From Microbacterium testaceum (GTDB lineage: Bacteria; Actinomycetota; Actinomycetes; Actinomycetales; Microbacteriaceae), in contig NZ_BJML01000005.1 in assembly GCF_006539145.1 (NCBI RefSeq), positions 62,001 to 126,000 on the forward strand: DNA of 64,000 nt, in the 5' to 3' direction. Under the pieces are notes generated by a model that had not been told where the DNA came from, searched no databases, and worked only from the letters and a program-made list of their open reading frames with translations. This document shows positions 1-7,633 of this stretch, in pieces (position 1 is the first letter of the stretch; each line of letters starts with the position of its first letter). The position numbers were made by a program, and so were the translations under genes.

Positions 1-342
1 CTGCGAGAGTATCGCGACGCCGTCACCGACTACGAGGTCGCCTTCGACGTCGCCGAGCGCGACGCCCGACGTGTCAAAGACGCCGCCTTCACCCCCGACG
101 AGCGCAAACGCCTCGACACCGCCAAGCAGCTGCTCACCGTCGCGACCGACCAGGCCGCCACACCGAGCGAACGCCAGCTCGCGTACAAACGCGTCCGTGA
201 GGAGCTCGACGGGCTGATCCTGCTGTCGGACGAGGCCGTCGACGTGCTCGAGAAGAAGGTGGCTCTCGAACTCCCGCGGGCAGCGACCGCGCCCCCGGCA
301 TCCGCGCCCCCGGCCGAGACCGCGCCCGACTCCGCCGCCTGA
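1..342 (+). CDS. C-terminal end of an unrecognised helical protein (5' truncated)
   Basis: An open frame enters from the left edge and stops with TGA at 340-342, giving 113 visible residues. The sequence is rich in Asp, Glu, Arg, Lys and Ala and looks wholly helical. It ends in a Pro/Ala-rich tail of about 20 residues. GC-rich third codon positions throughout support real coding. I do not recognise a family, and the start and N-terminal domain lie outside the window. It converges on the DUF3253 gene, with a palindrome cluster between them. Confidence 0.6.
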   Translation: MREYRDAVTDYEVAFDVAERDARRVKDAAFTPDERKRLDTAKQLLTVATDQAATPSERQLAYKRVREELDGLILLSDEAVDVLEKKVALELPRAATAPPASAPPAETAPDSAA

Positions 343-372
343 CCGTGCCCGCCTCCGGGGCCGATGCGCCCC

Positions 373-446
373 GAAGTCGGAACACCGCAGCAGAATCGGA
401 TGCCGCGCCCTCTGGCATCCGATTCCGGTGACAATCTCCGATTTCA
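373..446. repeat. Nested palindrome, family A copy 1
   Basis: The inner arms GAATCGGATGCC (393-404) and GGCATCCGATTC (414-425) form a perfect 12-bp stem around a 9-base loop. Outer arms GAAGTCGG (373-380) and CCGATTTC (439-446) pair with one mismatch. The motif AATCGG therefore occurs twice forward and twice reversed. This copy has the most degraded outer arms of the three. Confidence 0.75.
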
Positions 447-550
447 CGACGGACGATGCGCCCGCGGCAACCTCACCACCTCACGAACGCGTCGCGATCT
501 GAGAAACCCGCGCCCTCAGTGACACCCGCGCGCGACCACCCGCACCACCC

Positions 551-628
551 GCAGAATCGGAACACCGAACCAGAATCGGATTCCGAGACCCCGTGGCATC
601 CGATTCCGGTGCGAATCTCCGATTCTGC
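551..628. repeat. Nested palindrome, family A copy 2
   Basis: Outer arms GCAGAATCGG (551-560) and CCGATTCTGC (619-628) are perfect inverse complements. Inside them lie a second AGAATCGGA on the left and GGCATCCGATTCCGG on the right. The order of the four half-sites and the spacers match copies 1 and 3. Confidence 0.8.
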
Positions 629-720
629 GATGGGTGGAGCGCCCCACCACCGGGTCCATCTCCCGACTCGGCCCCGCCTCGAGCTGCCGAACACGGGCGC
701 CTCAGCGAGCACCCGCCCCG

Positions 721-750
721 CCGCACCGCACCGCACCGCACCGCACCGCA
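721..750. repeat. Short tandem repeat (CCGCA)6
   Basis: Six perfect CCGCA units run directly into the left arm of palindrome copy 3. Pentamer tracts like this change length by slippage. No gene is seen across it. Confidence 0.85.
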
Positions 751-824
751 GAATCGGAAAATTGCCGCAGAATCGGATGCCAAGGTCGCTGGCATCCGAT
801 TCCGGTACGAATCTCCGATTCTGC
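748..824. repeat. Nested palindrome, family A copy 3
   Basis: Outer arms GCAGAATCGG (748-757) and CCGATTCTGC (815-824) are perfect. The inner arms are AGAATCGGATGCC (769-781) and GGCATCCGATTCC (791-803). It ends 20 bases before the stop codon of the convergent DUF3253 gene, so it may also act as a bidirectional terminator. Confidence 0.8.
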
Positions 825-843
825 AGCGGCCACAGCAGCCGTC

Positions 844-1104
844 TCAGCGCACGCGACGAATCCGTACCGGCCCCCGGGCGGTGGTCACGTCGACCACCTC
901 GCCCTTCTGCGTGACCTCGACCTCTCCCCGCTCGACCAGCGAATGCGCGGCGTCGCGTGCCGGCTGCATGAGCTCGCGCCAGTCCTCGCCGCCGACCGCG
1001 CGCGCGGCCTCGGACGGGCAGATCGTCTTGCCGGCGTCGCGCGCCGCGAGCAGTTCGCGGATGGATGCCACGAGCCGAGGGTCTGCACCAGATGACGGGA
1101 CCAT
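844..1104 (-). CDS. DUF3253 domain protein
   Basis: This 86-residue protein matches the small DUF3253 family in length and layout: an N-terminal helix (about 8-22), a central helical part containing CPSEAARAVGG and DWRELMQPARDAA, and a basic beta-rich end containing GEVEVTQKGEVVD. The fold suggests a winged helix, but the function is unknown. The ATG start leaves a 47-base gap to the divergent DUF2071 gene. The hexamer GACACT ends six bases before the ATG, a weak version of the leaderless promoter pattern seen elsewhere here. Family assignment is by recognition of the sequence. Confidence 0.8.
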   Translation of the reverse strand: MVPSSGADPRLVASIRELLAARDAGKTICPSEAARAVGGEDWRELMQPARDAAHSLVERGEVEVTQKGEVVDVTTARGPVRIRRVR

Positions 1105-1139
1105 CTGTCCAGTGTCCCTCCGCGCCGAGGCGACGGGGC

Positions 1140-1145
1140 CACAAT
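1140..1145 (+). promoter_or_regulatory. Possible -10 of a leaderless DUF2071 mRNA
   Basis: CACAAT lies exactly six bases before GTG 1152. It is a poorer -10 match than the TANNNT examples in this window, but the spacing is the same and no Shine-Dalgarno sequence is present. Confidence 0.35.
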
Positions 1146-1151
1146 GGCCCG

Positions 1152-1883
1152 GTGATCACCGAGCGCCACGCCCCTGACCTGCCCGGACGCGCCGTCATCG
1201 CGCAGCGCTGGAGCCGTGCCGTCTTCGTGCACTGGCGCGTCGATCCGGGCGAGGTGGCGCGGCTCCTCCCACCGGGGACCCGCCCCGACGTGCACGACGG
1301 CTCCGCCTGGGTGGGCCTCGTGCCGTTCGTGCTGAGCGAGTTCCGGTTCCTGCCGCTGCCACCGGTACCGCTGTTGGGCACCTTCACCGAGATCAACGTG
1401 CGCACGTACGCCGTCGACGACGAGGGTCGCCGCGGGGTCGTCTTCCGCACGCTCGAGGCCGAGCACCTCGCTCCCGTCCTCGCCGCTCGCGCCCTGTTCG
1501 GCCTGCCGTATCGGTGGGCCCGGACGGGAGTGCGTACCGAGGGGGCTCGCATCGAGTTCCGGTCACGGCGTCACGGGGGTCGGCATCCGGGAACCCGGGT
1601 GCGGGCCGCACTCGGCACCGACACGGTCGACACGCCCCTGTCGCGCTTTCTCACCGCGCGCTGGGGCTTCCACGAGCAGCACCTCGGCCGCACGATCTGG
1701 GCCGCCAACGCGCACGAGCCCTGGCCGCTGGTCACCGCCGAGCTCGACGTCCTCGACGACGGCCTCGTCGCCGACTCCGGCTTCCCCCAGCTCGCCGGAC
1801 GCACCCCCGACTCAGTGCTGGCGATGCCCGCCGACCACCCCGGCTTCATCACGCGTTTCACGAGAACTCACGCGATCGGGTGA
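1152..1883 (+). CDS. DUF2071 (YqjF-like) family protein
   Basis: This 243-residue soluble protein fits the DUF2071 family, whose members are about 230-250 residues and adopt an acetoacetate-decarboxylase-like beta fold. Visible family features are the N-terminal QRWSRAVFVHWRVDP segment, the LLPPGTRPDV turn, LVPFVLSEFR and FTEINVRTYA. The biochemical role is not established. An upstream ATG at 1065 is in frame, but that start would run into the divergent DUF3253 gene, so GTG 1152 is preferred. It converges on the glycine betaine binding protein gene across a strong hairpin. Confidence 0.8.
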   Translation: MITERHAPDLPGRAVIAQRWSRAVFVHWRVDPGEVARLLPPGTRPDVHDGSAWVGLVPFVLSEFRFLPLPPVPLLGTFTEINVRTYAVDDEGRRGVVFRTLEAEHLAPVLAARALFGLPYRWARTGVRTEGARIEFRSRRHGGRHPGTRVRAALGTDTVDTPLSRFLTARWGFHEQHLGRTIWAANAHEPWPLVTAELDVLDDGLVADSGFPQLAGRTPDSVLAMPADHPGFITRFTRTHAIG

Positions 1884-1947
1884 GCCCGCGGCCAACGGGC
1901 CTCGCCGACGACTCCTCACGGGTTCGCGGCACCGCCTGCCCGTGCCC

Positions 1948-1994
1948 CACGACGACGCCCCCTCCACCGCGAGGGCGAAGGGGGCGTCGTCGTG
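1948..1994. terminator. Bidirectional hairpin between convergent genes
   Basis: CACGACGACGCCCCC (1948-1962) is the exact inverse complement of GGGGGCGTCGTCGTG (1980-1994), a 15-bp stem. It lies between the DUF2071 stop and the proX stop. There is no clear T-run, which is common for terminators in high-GC Actinobacteria. Confidence 0.7.
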
Positions 1995-2001
1995 TGAGAG
2001 G

Positions 2002-2907
2002 TCAGTCGCGCTGCGTCGAGAACGCCGAGGGGTTCTTCTCGAGCCAGGCGTCCACGGCCTCGGCCTCGCGGCCCTCGCCGTACTCGTTGACCACGAGGTC
2101 TTCGAGCGAGCCGTACTGCTCGTCGTCGAGCTGGATGCCCTTGATCAACTCAGCGGCATCCGGGTACTTCTCTTCGAAGCCCGAGGTGCCGAGGAAGTGG
2201 AGGGCCTCGGGGTCGCCCATGAGGCCCTGCGGGTCTTCGAGGTCTTTGACGTCATAGGCGTCATTGGCCCAGAACGGACGCCACAGCGTCACGGCGATGT
2301 CCTTCTTCGCCGCGATCGCGTTGTCGAGCTCGGTGAGCATCGCGGCGGTCGAGGAGGTCACCAGCTCGAACTCGCCGTCGAGGCCGTAGCCGGGGAGCAT
2401 GGTCTCCTGCGTCTGGGTGGTGAGGCCGGCACCCGGCTCGATGCCGTAGATGCGGCCATCGAAGCGCGCGGCGTTGCCCTTGAGCTGGTCGATCGAGTCG
2501 ATGTCGACGTAGCTGGGCACCGCGATGGTCAGCTTGGCGTTGTCGTAGTACGCGCCCAGGTCTTCGATCTTGTCGCCGTAGCGGTCCATGTACGACTTGT
2601 GGGTCAGCTCGGGCCAAGCCGAGGGGTAGATGTCGACGTCGCCCTGGGCGAGACCGGTGTAGAGCGGACCCGCCTCGGTGAGGGTCTGCATCTCGACCTT
2701 GTAGCCGAGCTTGCCGAGCTGGTCTTCGAGCAGGTACGCGGTGCTGAGCCCGTCGGTCCACGAGGGCAGGAAGCCGAGGGTGATCGTGCCCTTCTCGCCG
2801 CCGTCGCCCGAGCCGCCTTCGGCCATGTTGCCGCTCGCGCAGCCGCCGAGCAGCAGGGCGCCCGCGGCGCCGAGGGCGAGGGCGGAGGTGAGGTGTCGCT
2901 TGTTCAT
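2002..2907 (-). CDS. proX: Glycine betaine/choline-type ABC importer, substrate-binding lipoprotein
   Basis: This is the extracytoplasmic binding protein of an osmoprotectant importer. The 301-residue precursor has a lipoprotein signal with the lipobox LLGGC (Cys23). The mature part is an OpuAC-type domain with GFLPSWTDGLSTAYLLEDQL near the start and DVDIYPSAWPELT around the ligand cleft. Trp residues in these segments are typical of the aromatic cage that holds quaternary amines; that role here is inferred from the family. It is the last gene of proV-proW-proX, 137 bases after proW, long enough for a processing site or weak internal promoter. Which osmolyte is bound cannot be read from sequence. 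Confidence 0.92.
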   Translation of the reverse strand: MNKRHLTSALALGAAGALLLGGCASGNMAEGGSGDGGEKGTITLGFLPSWTDGLSTAYLLEDQLGKLGYKVEMQTLTEAGPLYTGLAQGDVDIYPSAWPELTHKSYMDRYGDKIEDLGAYYDNAKLTIAVPSYVDIDSIDQLKGNAARFDGRIYGIEPGAGLTTQTQETMLPGYGLDGEFELVTSSTAAMLTELDNAIAAKKDIAVTLWRPFWANDAYDVKDLEDPQGLMGDPEALHFLGTSGFEEKYPDAAELIKGIQLDDEQYGSLEDLVVNEYGEGREAEAVDAWLEKNPSAFSTQRD

Positions 2908-3044
2908 TGCTGTGTTCTCTTCCGTTTCGTATGTGATTCCGTGGGTGCTTCCCCGGGTGAGGGGTCGTTCGCTGTCGCCGAGAGCTCGCCTGTGCGACGG
3001 AAATCGACCCCTCGCGCCGGAGAACGAGGGAGGGATGCCGGGAC

Positions 3045-4049
3045 TCAGCGCCCCGACGACACCGGCGCGCGACGCGGTGAGGCCTTCTCACGCTCGGCCT
3101 CGCTCGCGACATCCGCCGAGGTGGTGTCGACATGCGACGCCGCAGTGGCTCCGGCGGCGACGGCCGCGGCGGAACGCACGGCCCGGCGCCGAGCCAGCAC
3201 GCCCAGCAACGAACCGCGGTTGTCGGCCCGGTTGCCGAGGGCAGCAGTGAGCCGGTCGAGGTACACGGCGAGGACGACGACGCTCAGGCCCGCCTCGACG
3301 CCCTTGGGCAGGTTGACCGTCGAGATCGACTGCACGACCTCTTTACCCAGGCCGTCGGCCCCGACGATGCCGGCCACGACCGCCATCGACAGCGCGAGCA
3401 TGATGACCTGGTTGACGCCCGCCATGATCGTGGGCATCGCGAGCGGGAGCTGGATGCCGCGGAGGATCTGCCCGGGGGTGGCCCCGAACGCGTGTCCCGC
3501 CTCGACGGTCTCGGAGTCGACCCCGCGGATGCCGAGCTCGGTCAGTCGCACGCCCGGGGGCAGCGCGAAGATGACGGTCGAGACGACACCGGGCACCACG
3601 CCGATGCTGAAGAACGTGATCGCCGGGATCAGGTAGACGAAGGCGGGCATCGTCTGCATGAAGTCGAGGATCGGCTTGAGCACCGCGCGGACGGTGGCGT
3701 TGCGTGCCGACCAGATCCCCAGCGGCACCGAGATGGCCACCGCCACGATGGTGGCCACGAGCACGAGCGCGAGCGTCTGCATCGCGGTGACCCACTGGCC
3801 CATCGCGAGGATGAGGGCGAAACCGATCACTGTTCCCAGGGCAAGCTTCCACGAGCGCAGCAGCCACGCGAGGGCGGCCGCGATGACGATGACCACGACG
3901 ATGGGAGCGGCGAGCAGTACGTCGCTGAGCCCGCCGACGAGGAAGCGCACGACCAGGGCGACGACGTCGAACAGGCCCGAGAGGTTGTCGCGGACCCAGT
4001 CCACGCCGGCATCCACCCAGGAGCCGACCGGGATACGGAAACCGTTCAT
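3045..4049 (-). CDS. proW: Glycine betaine ABC importer permease
   Basis: A 334-residue inner membrane protein of the ProW family. It has about six membrane segments between residues 40 and 280 and the permease EAA-type loop around VEAGHAFGATPGQILRGIQLPLA. The ATG overlaps the proV stop by one base (TGATG), so translation is coupled and an in-frame upstream extension is discarded. The C-terminal 60 residues are a hydrophilic Ala/Arg/Ser tail beyond the usual end of the family and probably lie in the cytoplasm. Confidence 0.92.
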   Translation of the reverse strand: MNGFRIPVGSWVDAGVDWVRDNLSGLFDVVALVVRFLVGGLSDVLLAAPIVVVIVIAAALAWLLRSWKLALGTVIGFALILAMGQWVTAMQTLALVLVATIVAVAISVPLGIWSARNATVRAVLKPILDFMQTMPAFVYLIPAITFFSIGVVPGVVSTVIFALPPGVRLTELGIRGVDSETVEAGHAFGATPGQILRGIQLPLAMPTIMAGVNQVIMLALSMAVVAGIVGADGLGKEVVQSISTVNLPKGVEAGLSVVVLAVYLDRLTAALGNRADNRGSLLGVLARRRAVRSAAAVAAGATAASHVDTTSADVASEAEREKASPRRAPVSSGR

Positions 4050-5392
4050 CAGCGCACCCCCTCGGTCTCGGATGCCGTGACCCCGGCGTCGGCGGGGGTC
4101 CCGTCGAGCGCCGCGTCGATCTCGGCGGAGGGAAGGGGCTGGGGCAGCACGGTGAGCTCCTCGGTGGCGGTGGGACCGGGGCCGAGAGCGGCGAGCAGGG
4201 TCACGCGCGGGATGACTCCGGCGAGGCGACCGTCGGCGTCGAGGACGGCGAGAGGAAGGGGTGATTCGACCGACGGCACGAACAGGTTCATCAGCACGTC
4301 GTCGACGCCGACGCTCTGCGGGAGCGGCTTGAGCTTGCCGAGCAGCGAGTTCTCGCCGGCGCGGACGAGCTTTATGGCGTCGCGGTCGGTGATGATGCCG
4401 AGCGGCTTGCGGTCGCGATCGGTGACGTAGACGGCCGACATGTAGGCGTCGCGCATCTGGCGCAGCGCCGTGCGGGGTCCGGCGGAGGCGTCGACGCGCG
4501 GACGCGGGCGCTCCATGACGTTGCCGGCGGTGAGCACGCGGGCACGGTCGACGTCCTGCACGAACTGCTCGACGTAATCGTTCGCCGGGTCGGTGAGGAT
4601 GTCTTCGGGCGTACCGATCTGCACGATGCGGCCGTCGCACATGACGGCGATGCGGTCGCCGAGGAACATCGCCTCGTTGAGGTCGTGGGTGATGAAGACG
4701 ATGGTCTTCTTCAGCGTCCGCTGCAGCTCGAGCAGCTGCTCCTGCATCTCTCGACGGATGAGGGGGTCGAGGGCGCTGAACGCCTCGTCCATCAGCAGGA
4801 TGTCGGTGTCGGCGGCGAGTGCGCGGGCGATGCCCACGCGCTGCTGCATTCCGCCCGAGAGTGCGGAGGGGAGCTTGTCGCCCCAGCCCTCGAGGCCGAC
4901 GAGCGCGAGGATCTCGTTCGCCTTGGCGAGGCGCTCGGTCTTGCCGACGCCGCGGAGCTCGAGGGGGTACGCGACATTCGCCGCGACCGTGCGGTGCGGC
5001 AGGAGCGCGAAGTGCTGGAAGACCATCGCGAGGCGATCGCGCCGGAGCGACCGCAGGCGCGAGGCGCCGACGCCGGTGAGGGCATCGCCCTTCACCTCGA
5101 CGGTTCCGGCGGTGGCCTCGTGCAGGCCGTTCAGCATGCGGATGATCGTGGACTTGCCGGAACCGGAGAGGCCCATGATGACGAAGATCTCGCCCGGCTG
5201 TACCTCGAAGCTGGCGTCGATGACGGCGGCGGTCCCGTCGTCGGCCACGTCTTCGCGGCGGGCGCCGGAGCGGAGCTTGTCGACGGCGGCCTGAGGGGCG
5301 CGGCCGAAGACCTTGAAGAGATTCTTGGCGGCGAGAGCGGGCGCCGTGGAAGCGGGCGCCGCAGAGGCAGGCGGATGGGTCACTGTGTGCAC
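4049..5392 (-). CDS. proV: Glycine betaine ABC importer ATPase with tandem CBS domains
   Basis: The 447-residue ATPase drives osmoprotectant uptake. It shows Walker A GLSGSGKST (74-82), signature LSGGMQQR from residue 178, Walker B ILLMDEAFSALD (Asp202, Glu203) and the switch His in FITHDLNEA. Residues of about 295-420 form two CBS domains, which in this family sense ionic strength or c-di-AMP and gate transport. The GTG at 5392 gives the longest form. A second GTG at 5383 has a GAGG placed at usual ribosome-binding distance and is an equally possible start. It is the first gene of the operon. Confidence 0.93.
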   Translation of the reverse strand: MHTVTHPPASAAPASTAPALAAKNLFKVFGRAPQAAVDKLRSGARREDVADDGTAAVIDASFEVQPGEIFVIMGLSGSGKSTIIRMLNGLHEATAGTVEVKGDALTGVGASRLRSLRRDRLAMVFQHFALLPHRTVAANVAYPLELRGVGKTERLAKANEILALVGLEGWGDKLPSALSGGMQQRVGIARALAADTDILLMDEAFSALDPLIRREMQEQLLELQRTLKKTIVFITHDLNEAMFLGDRIAVMCDGRIVQIGTPEDILTDPANDYVEQFVQDVDRARVLTAGNVMERPRPRVDASAGPRTALRQMRDAYMSAVYVTDRDRKPLGIITDRDAIKLVRAGENSLLGKLKPLPQSVGVDDVLMNLFVPSVESPLPLAVLDADGRLAGVIPRVTLLAALGPGPTATEELTVLPQPLPSAEIDAALDGTPADAGVTASETEGVR

Positions 5393-5766
5393 CTCAGCGG
5401 CCTCGGGTGGCCGCAGCGGTCACGCCCGGGTGGCAGCCGTCGGCGCTCTCCGGGGGTGGAGCACGTCAGCGTCGGATATCGGATCCGGCGCTCAGGCCGC
5501 CGACCGTACGCTCACCGGGCCGACTCCCCCGAGTCGTCACCGGCGACCGCGGACTGGTCGGGTGGGCGGCCCGTGATCGGGCCTCTACAAACGTTTCACG
5601 CTGACGGATTCCCTGGCAAATCGCTCGCGGCCTTGCGATCCCGCATGCCGTGTGGCACGCGTGCGCGCGTGGACGAGGCACCGTCGCCGCTTCCCGCGGC
5701 CACGCGTCAGTTGTCAGCCCGGGCGTGTCGCAACGACCGCGACGGTGCGCGGTTCGAGGCCGCGCG
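5393..5766. other. Gene-free stretch upstream of proVWX
   Basis: No gene is supported in these 374 bases. They must hold the proVWX promoter; a minus-strand TACGGT at 5508-5503 is a candidate -10 without a good -35. An imperfect hairpin at about 5642-5665 could end the chorismate mutase transcript. The small palindrome GCGGCC/GGCCGC (5397-5414) would lie in the proV leader. An ACAAACGTTT sequence at 5588-5597 resembles a LacI-family half-site but stands alone. Confidence 0.5.
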
Positions 5767-6072
5767 TCAGTCGGCGGCGGGCTCTGCGGCCGCCGACCGG
5801 TGGTGACGGATGACCTCCGCCACGACGAAGTTGAACCACTTCTCGGCGAAGGCGGGGTCGAGGTCGGCCTGTTCGGCCAACTGCATGAGCCGGGCGATCT
5901 GCTGCTCTTCGCGGGAGGGGTCGGATGCCGGCATCCCGTGCTTCGCTTTCAGCACCCCGACTTGCTTCGTGCAGCGGAAGCGCTCCGCCAGCAGGAAGAT
6001 CAGGGCGGCGTCGATGTTGTCGATACTTCCGCGCAGCCCCTGCAGAATCGTCGAAGGATCGGCCTCGGTCAT
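5767..6072 (-). CDS. Chorismate mutase (AroQ type)
   Basis: A 101-residue, all-helical monofunctional chorismate mutase that would convert chorismate to prephenate on the way to Phe and Tyr. The N-terminal helix carries the LRGSIDNIDAALIFLLAERF signature, followed by the CTKQVGVLKAKHGMPASDPSREEQQ stretch with the conserved Lys and Arg ligands of the dimer-shared active site. Length fits actinobacterial AroQ enzymes, which usually act with a partner DAHP synthase encoded elsewhere. A GAGGAGG ribosome-binding site lies five bases before the ATG. The divergent AI-2E transporter gene starts 80 bases away. Confidence 0.92.
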   Translation of the reverse strand: MTEADPSTILQGLRGSIDNIDAALIFLLAERFRCTKQVGVLKAKHGMPASDPSREEQQIARLMQLAEQADLDPAFAEKWFNFVVAEVIRHHRSAAAEPAAD

Positions 6073-6140
6073 GTGTCCTCCTCAATCGCTCCGACCCTAC
6101 CGTTCGGCGCCAGCCTGCGAGGACGACTCTCAGCGAGTCC

Positions 6141-6146
6141 TACAGT
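6141..6146 (+). promoter_or_regulatory. -10 element of a probable leaderless mRNA (AI-2E gene)
   Basis: TACAGT is followed by six bases and then ATG 6153, which places the expected transcription start on the A of the start codon. This helps to reject the in-frame upstream starts. Confidence 0.55.
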
Positions 6147-6152
6147 GTGAGC

Positions 6153-7277
6153 ATGAGCCGATCCACGCGCCCCGACCCCACCGCCGAAGGCGCAGATGCC
6201 GGGGCCACCACCTCGCGCGACAAGCCGGTCTGGTCGGCCGTCTCCCGCCCCTACGCGGCCGGGTTCTTCCTGACCCTCGGTGGGCTGACCGCGATCCTTC
6301 TCGGACTCGCGCTCTCGAGCCTCTCGACCGTGCTCGTCTACATCGCGATCGCCCTCTTCGTGGCTCTCGCCCTCGATCCCCTGGTGCGCTTCCTGGTGCG
6401 CCGTGGACTGGCACGGGCCTGGTCGATCGTGATCGTGTTCGGCGGGCTCGCCGTCATCCTGGCCGGGGCTCTGTGGTTGCTCATCCCGCCGGTCGTCCGG
6501 CAGGTCGAGCAGTTCGTCGGCGACATCCCGACCTTCGTGAACGACCTGATCGACAGCGACGCCGTGCGGTGGGTCGAGAGCAACTTCGGCGACAGCCTCG
6601 GTGACGTCCTCAAAGAGGTGCAGGGCTTCGCCACGAACCCCGCCAACATCGCCGCGATCGGCGGCGGACTCCTGCAGGTCGGCGTGAACATCGGCGCCTT
6701 CGTCTCGGGCGCGATCATCGTGCTGGTGCTGAGCCTGTACTTCCTGGCATCCCTGCCCAAGATGAAGAACTCGCTCGTACGCCTCACTCCCGCCCGGAGC
6801 CGGGAAACGGTCGCCGATATGACGGGTCAGATCACCGACTCCGTCGGTGGCTACCTCGCCGGGATGGTCGTGCTGGCGCTGTGCAATGCCGTCTTCGGCT
6901 TCATCGTGCTGACCATCCTCGGTCAGCCCTTCGCGGCGCTGCTCGCCGCTATGGCGTTCGGCATCACGCTGATCCCGCTGGTCGGCTCGGTGCTGTTCTG
7001 GGCGACGGCCACCGTGTTCACCCTCATCGTCAGCCCGACCGCGGGCCTCATCTTCGCCATCGTCTACCTGGTGTACATGCAGATCGAGGCATATGTTCTC
7101 ACCCCCCGGGTGATGAACCGCACCATCTCGATCCCGGGTGCTCTGGTCGTCATCGGCGCACTCGTCGGCGGCACGCTGCTCGGCTTGCTCGGAGCGCTCG
7201 TGGCGATCCCCGTGACCGCCTCCGTGCTGCTGATCGTCAAGCAGATCGTCATCCCGCGGCAGGACGCCAAAAAGTAG
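6153..7277 (+). CDS. AI-2E family transporter (TqsA/PerM-like membrane protein)
   Basis: A 374-residue polytopic membrane protein of the AI-2E/UPF0118 family. It has paired N-terminal membrane helices (about 33-100), a soluble amphipathic middle (about 120-185), and five or so C-terminal helices. The signature region lies in the stretch ending AMAFGITLIPLVGSV. Family members have been linked to export of autoinducer-2 or other small solutes and to Na+/H+ exchange, so the substrate is open. ATG 6153 is chosen from the leaderless pattern. It converges on the lactonase gene over a palindrome cluster. Confidence 0.85.
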   Translation: MSRSTRPDPTAEGADAGATTSRDKPVWSAVSRPYAAGFFLTLGGLTAILLGLALSSLSTVLVYIAIALFVALALDPLVRFLVRRGLARAWSIVIVFGGLAVILAGALWLLIPPVVRQVEQFVGDIPTFVNDLIDSDAVRWVESNFGDSLGDVLKEVQGFATNPANIAAIGGGLLQVGVNIGAFVSGAIIVLVLSLYFLASLPKMKNSLVRLTPARSRETVADMTGQITDSVGGYLAGMVVLALCNAVFGFIVLTILGQPFAALLAAMAFGITLIPLVGSVLFWATATVFTLIVSPTAGLIFAIVYLVYMQIEAYVLTPRVMNRTISIPGALVVIGALVGGTLLGLLGALVAIPVTASVLLIVKQIVIPRQDAKK

Positions 7278-7302
7278 AGCGGCGCAGCGCCGCACCCCCA
7301 CG

Positions 7303-7368
7303 CATAAACGCTCTCCGCGCCCATAAACACGCTGTCCCCCGCGTTTACGAGCGCGGATCGCGTTTATG
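7303..7368. repeat. Nested palindrome, family B copy 1
   Basis: Outer arms CATAAACGC (7303-7311) and GCGTTTATG (7360-7368) are perfect. The inner pair is CATAAACACGC (7322-7332) and GCGTTTACG (7341-7349), which is imperfect. As in family A, each arm holds the motif (here ATAAAC) twice. It starts 25 bases after the AI-2E stop. Confidence 0.75.
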
Positions 7369-7439
7369 GGTGTCCGCGGACGCGATACCCGGTGCGACCT
7401 GGATGGCGAGCGGCGACGCCCGGCGACGCCCGCTCCCCC

Positions 7440-7510
7440 ACGCATAAACGCCTTTTGCACCCATAAACGCGCTGTCCTCGCGTTTACGAGCGCGGATCGC
7501 GTTTATGCGT
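7440..7510. repeat. Nested palindrome, family B copy 2
   Basis: Outer arms ACGCATAAACGC (7440-7451) and GCGTTTATGCGT (7499-7510) form a perfect 12-bp match. The inner pair is CATAAACGCGC and GCGTTTACG. About 40 bases of centre and right arm are nearly identical to copy 1. The rest of 7278-7633 holds no gene. Confidence 0.8.
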
Positions 7511-7633
7511 GCTCGACCCCCGTGATGGGCGCCGCCGCCGGACCCTCGCCGGCGGTGACGGTCCTCGAAGACGCCACGCTCGTGAACGCCGTATCCCGCG
7601 CAGACCGCCGCGGGGCGGGCCGCACGCAGTCGC

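Noticed and set aside
373..824. CRISPR-like array formed by the three family A palindromes
   Set aside because: Only three copies, unequal spacing, a four-part palindromic unit of over 70 bases and no cas genes nearby.
473..1552. Long minus-strand open frame of 359 codons across the palindromes and the DUF3253/DUF2071 region
   Set aside because: It crosses repeats and two better supported genes, its product is Arg/Pro-rich without any domain, and it only reflects the scarcity of stop codons in GC-rich DNA.
5588..5597. ACAAACGTTT near proV as a further binding site of the alpha-galactoside LacI protein
   Set aside because: It matches only the AACGTT core that many LacI proteins share, lacks the GGTCA part of the three confirmed copies, and stands alone far from the proV start.
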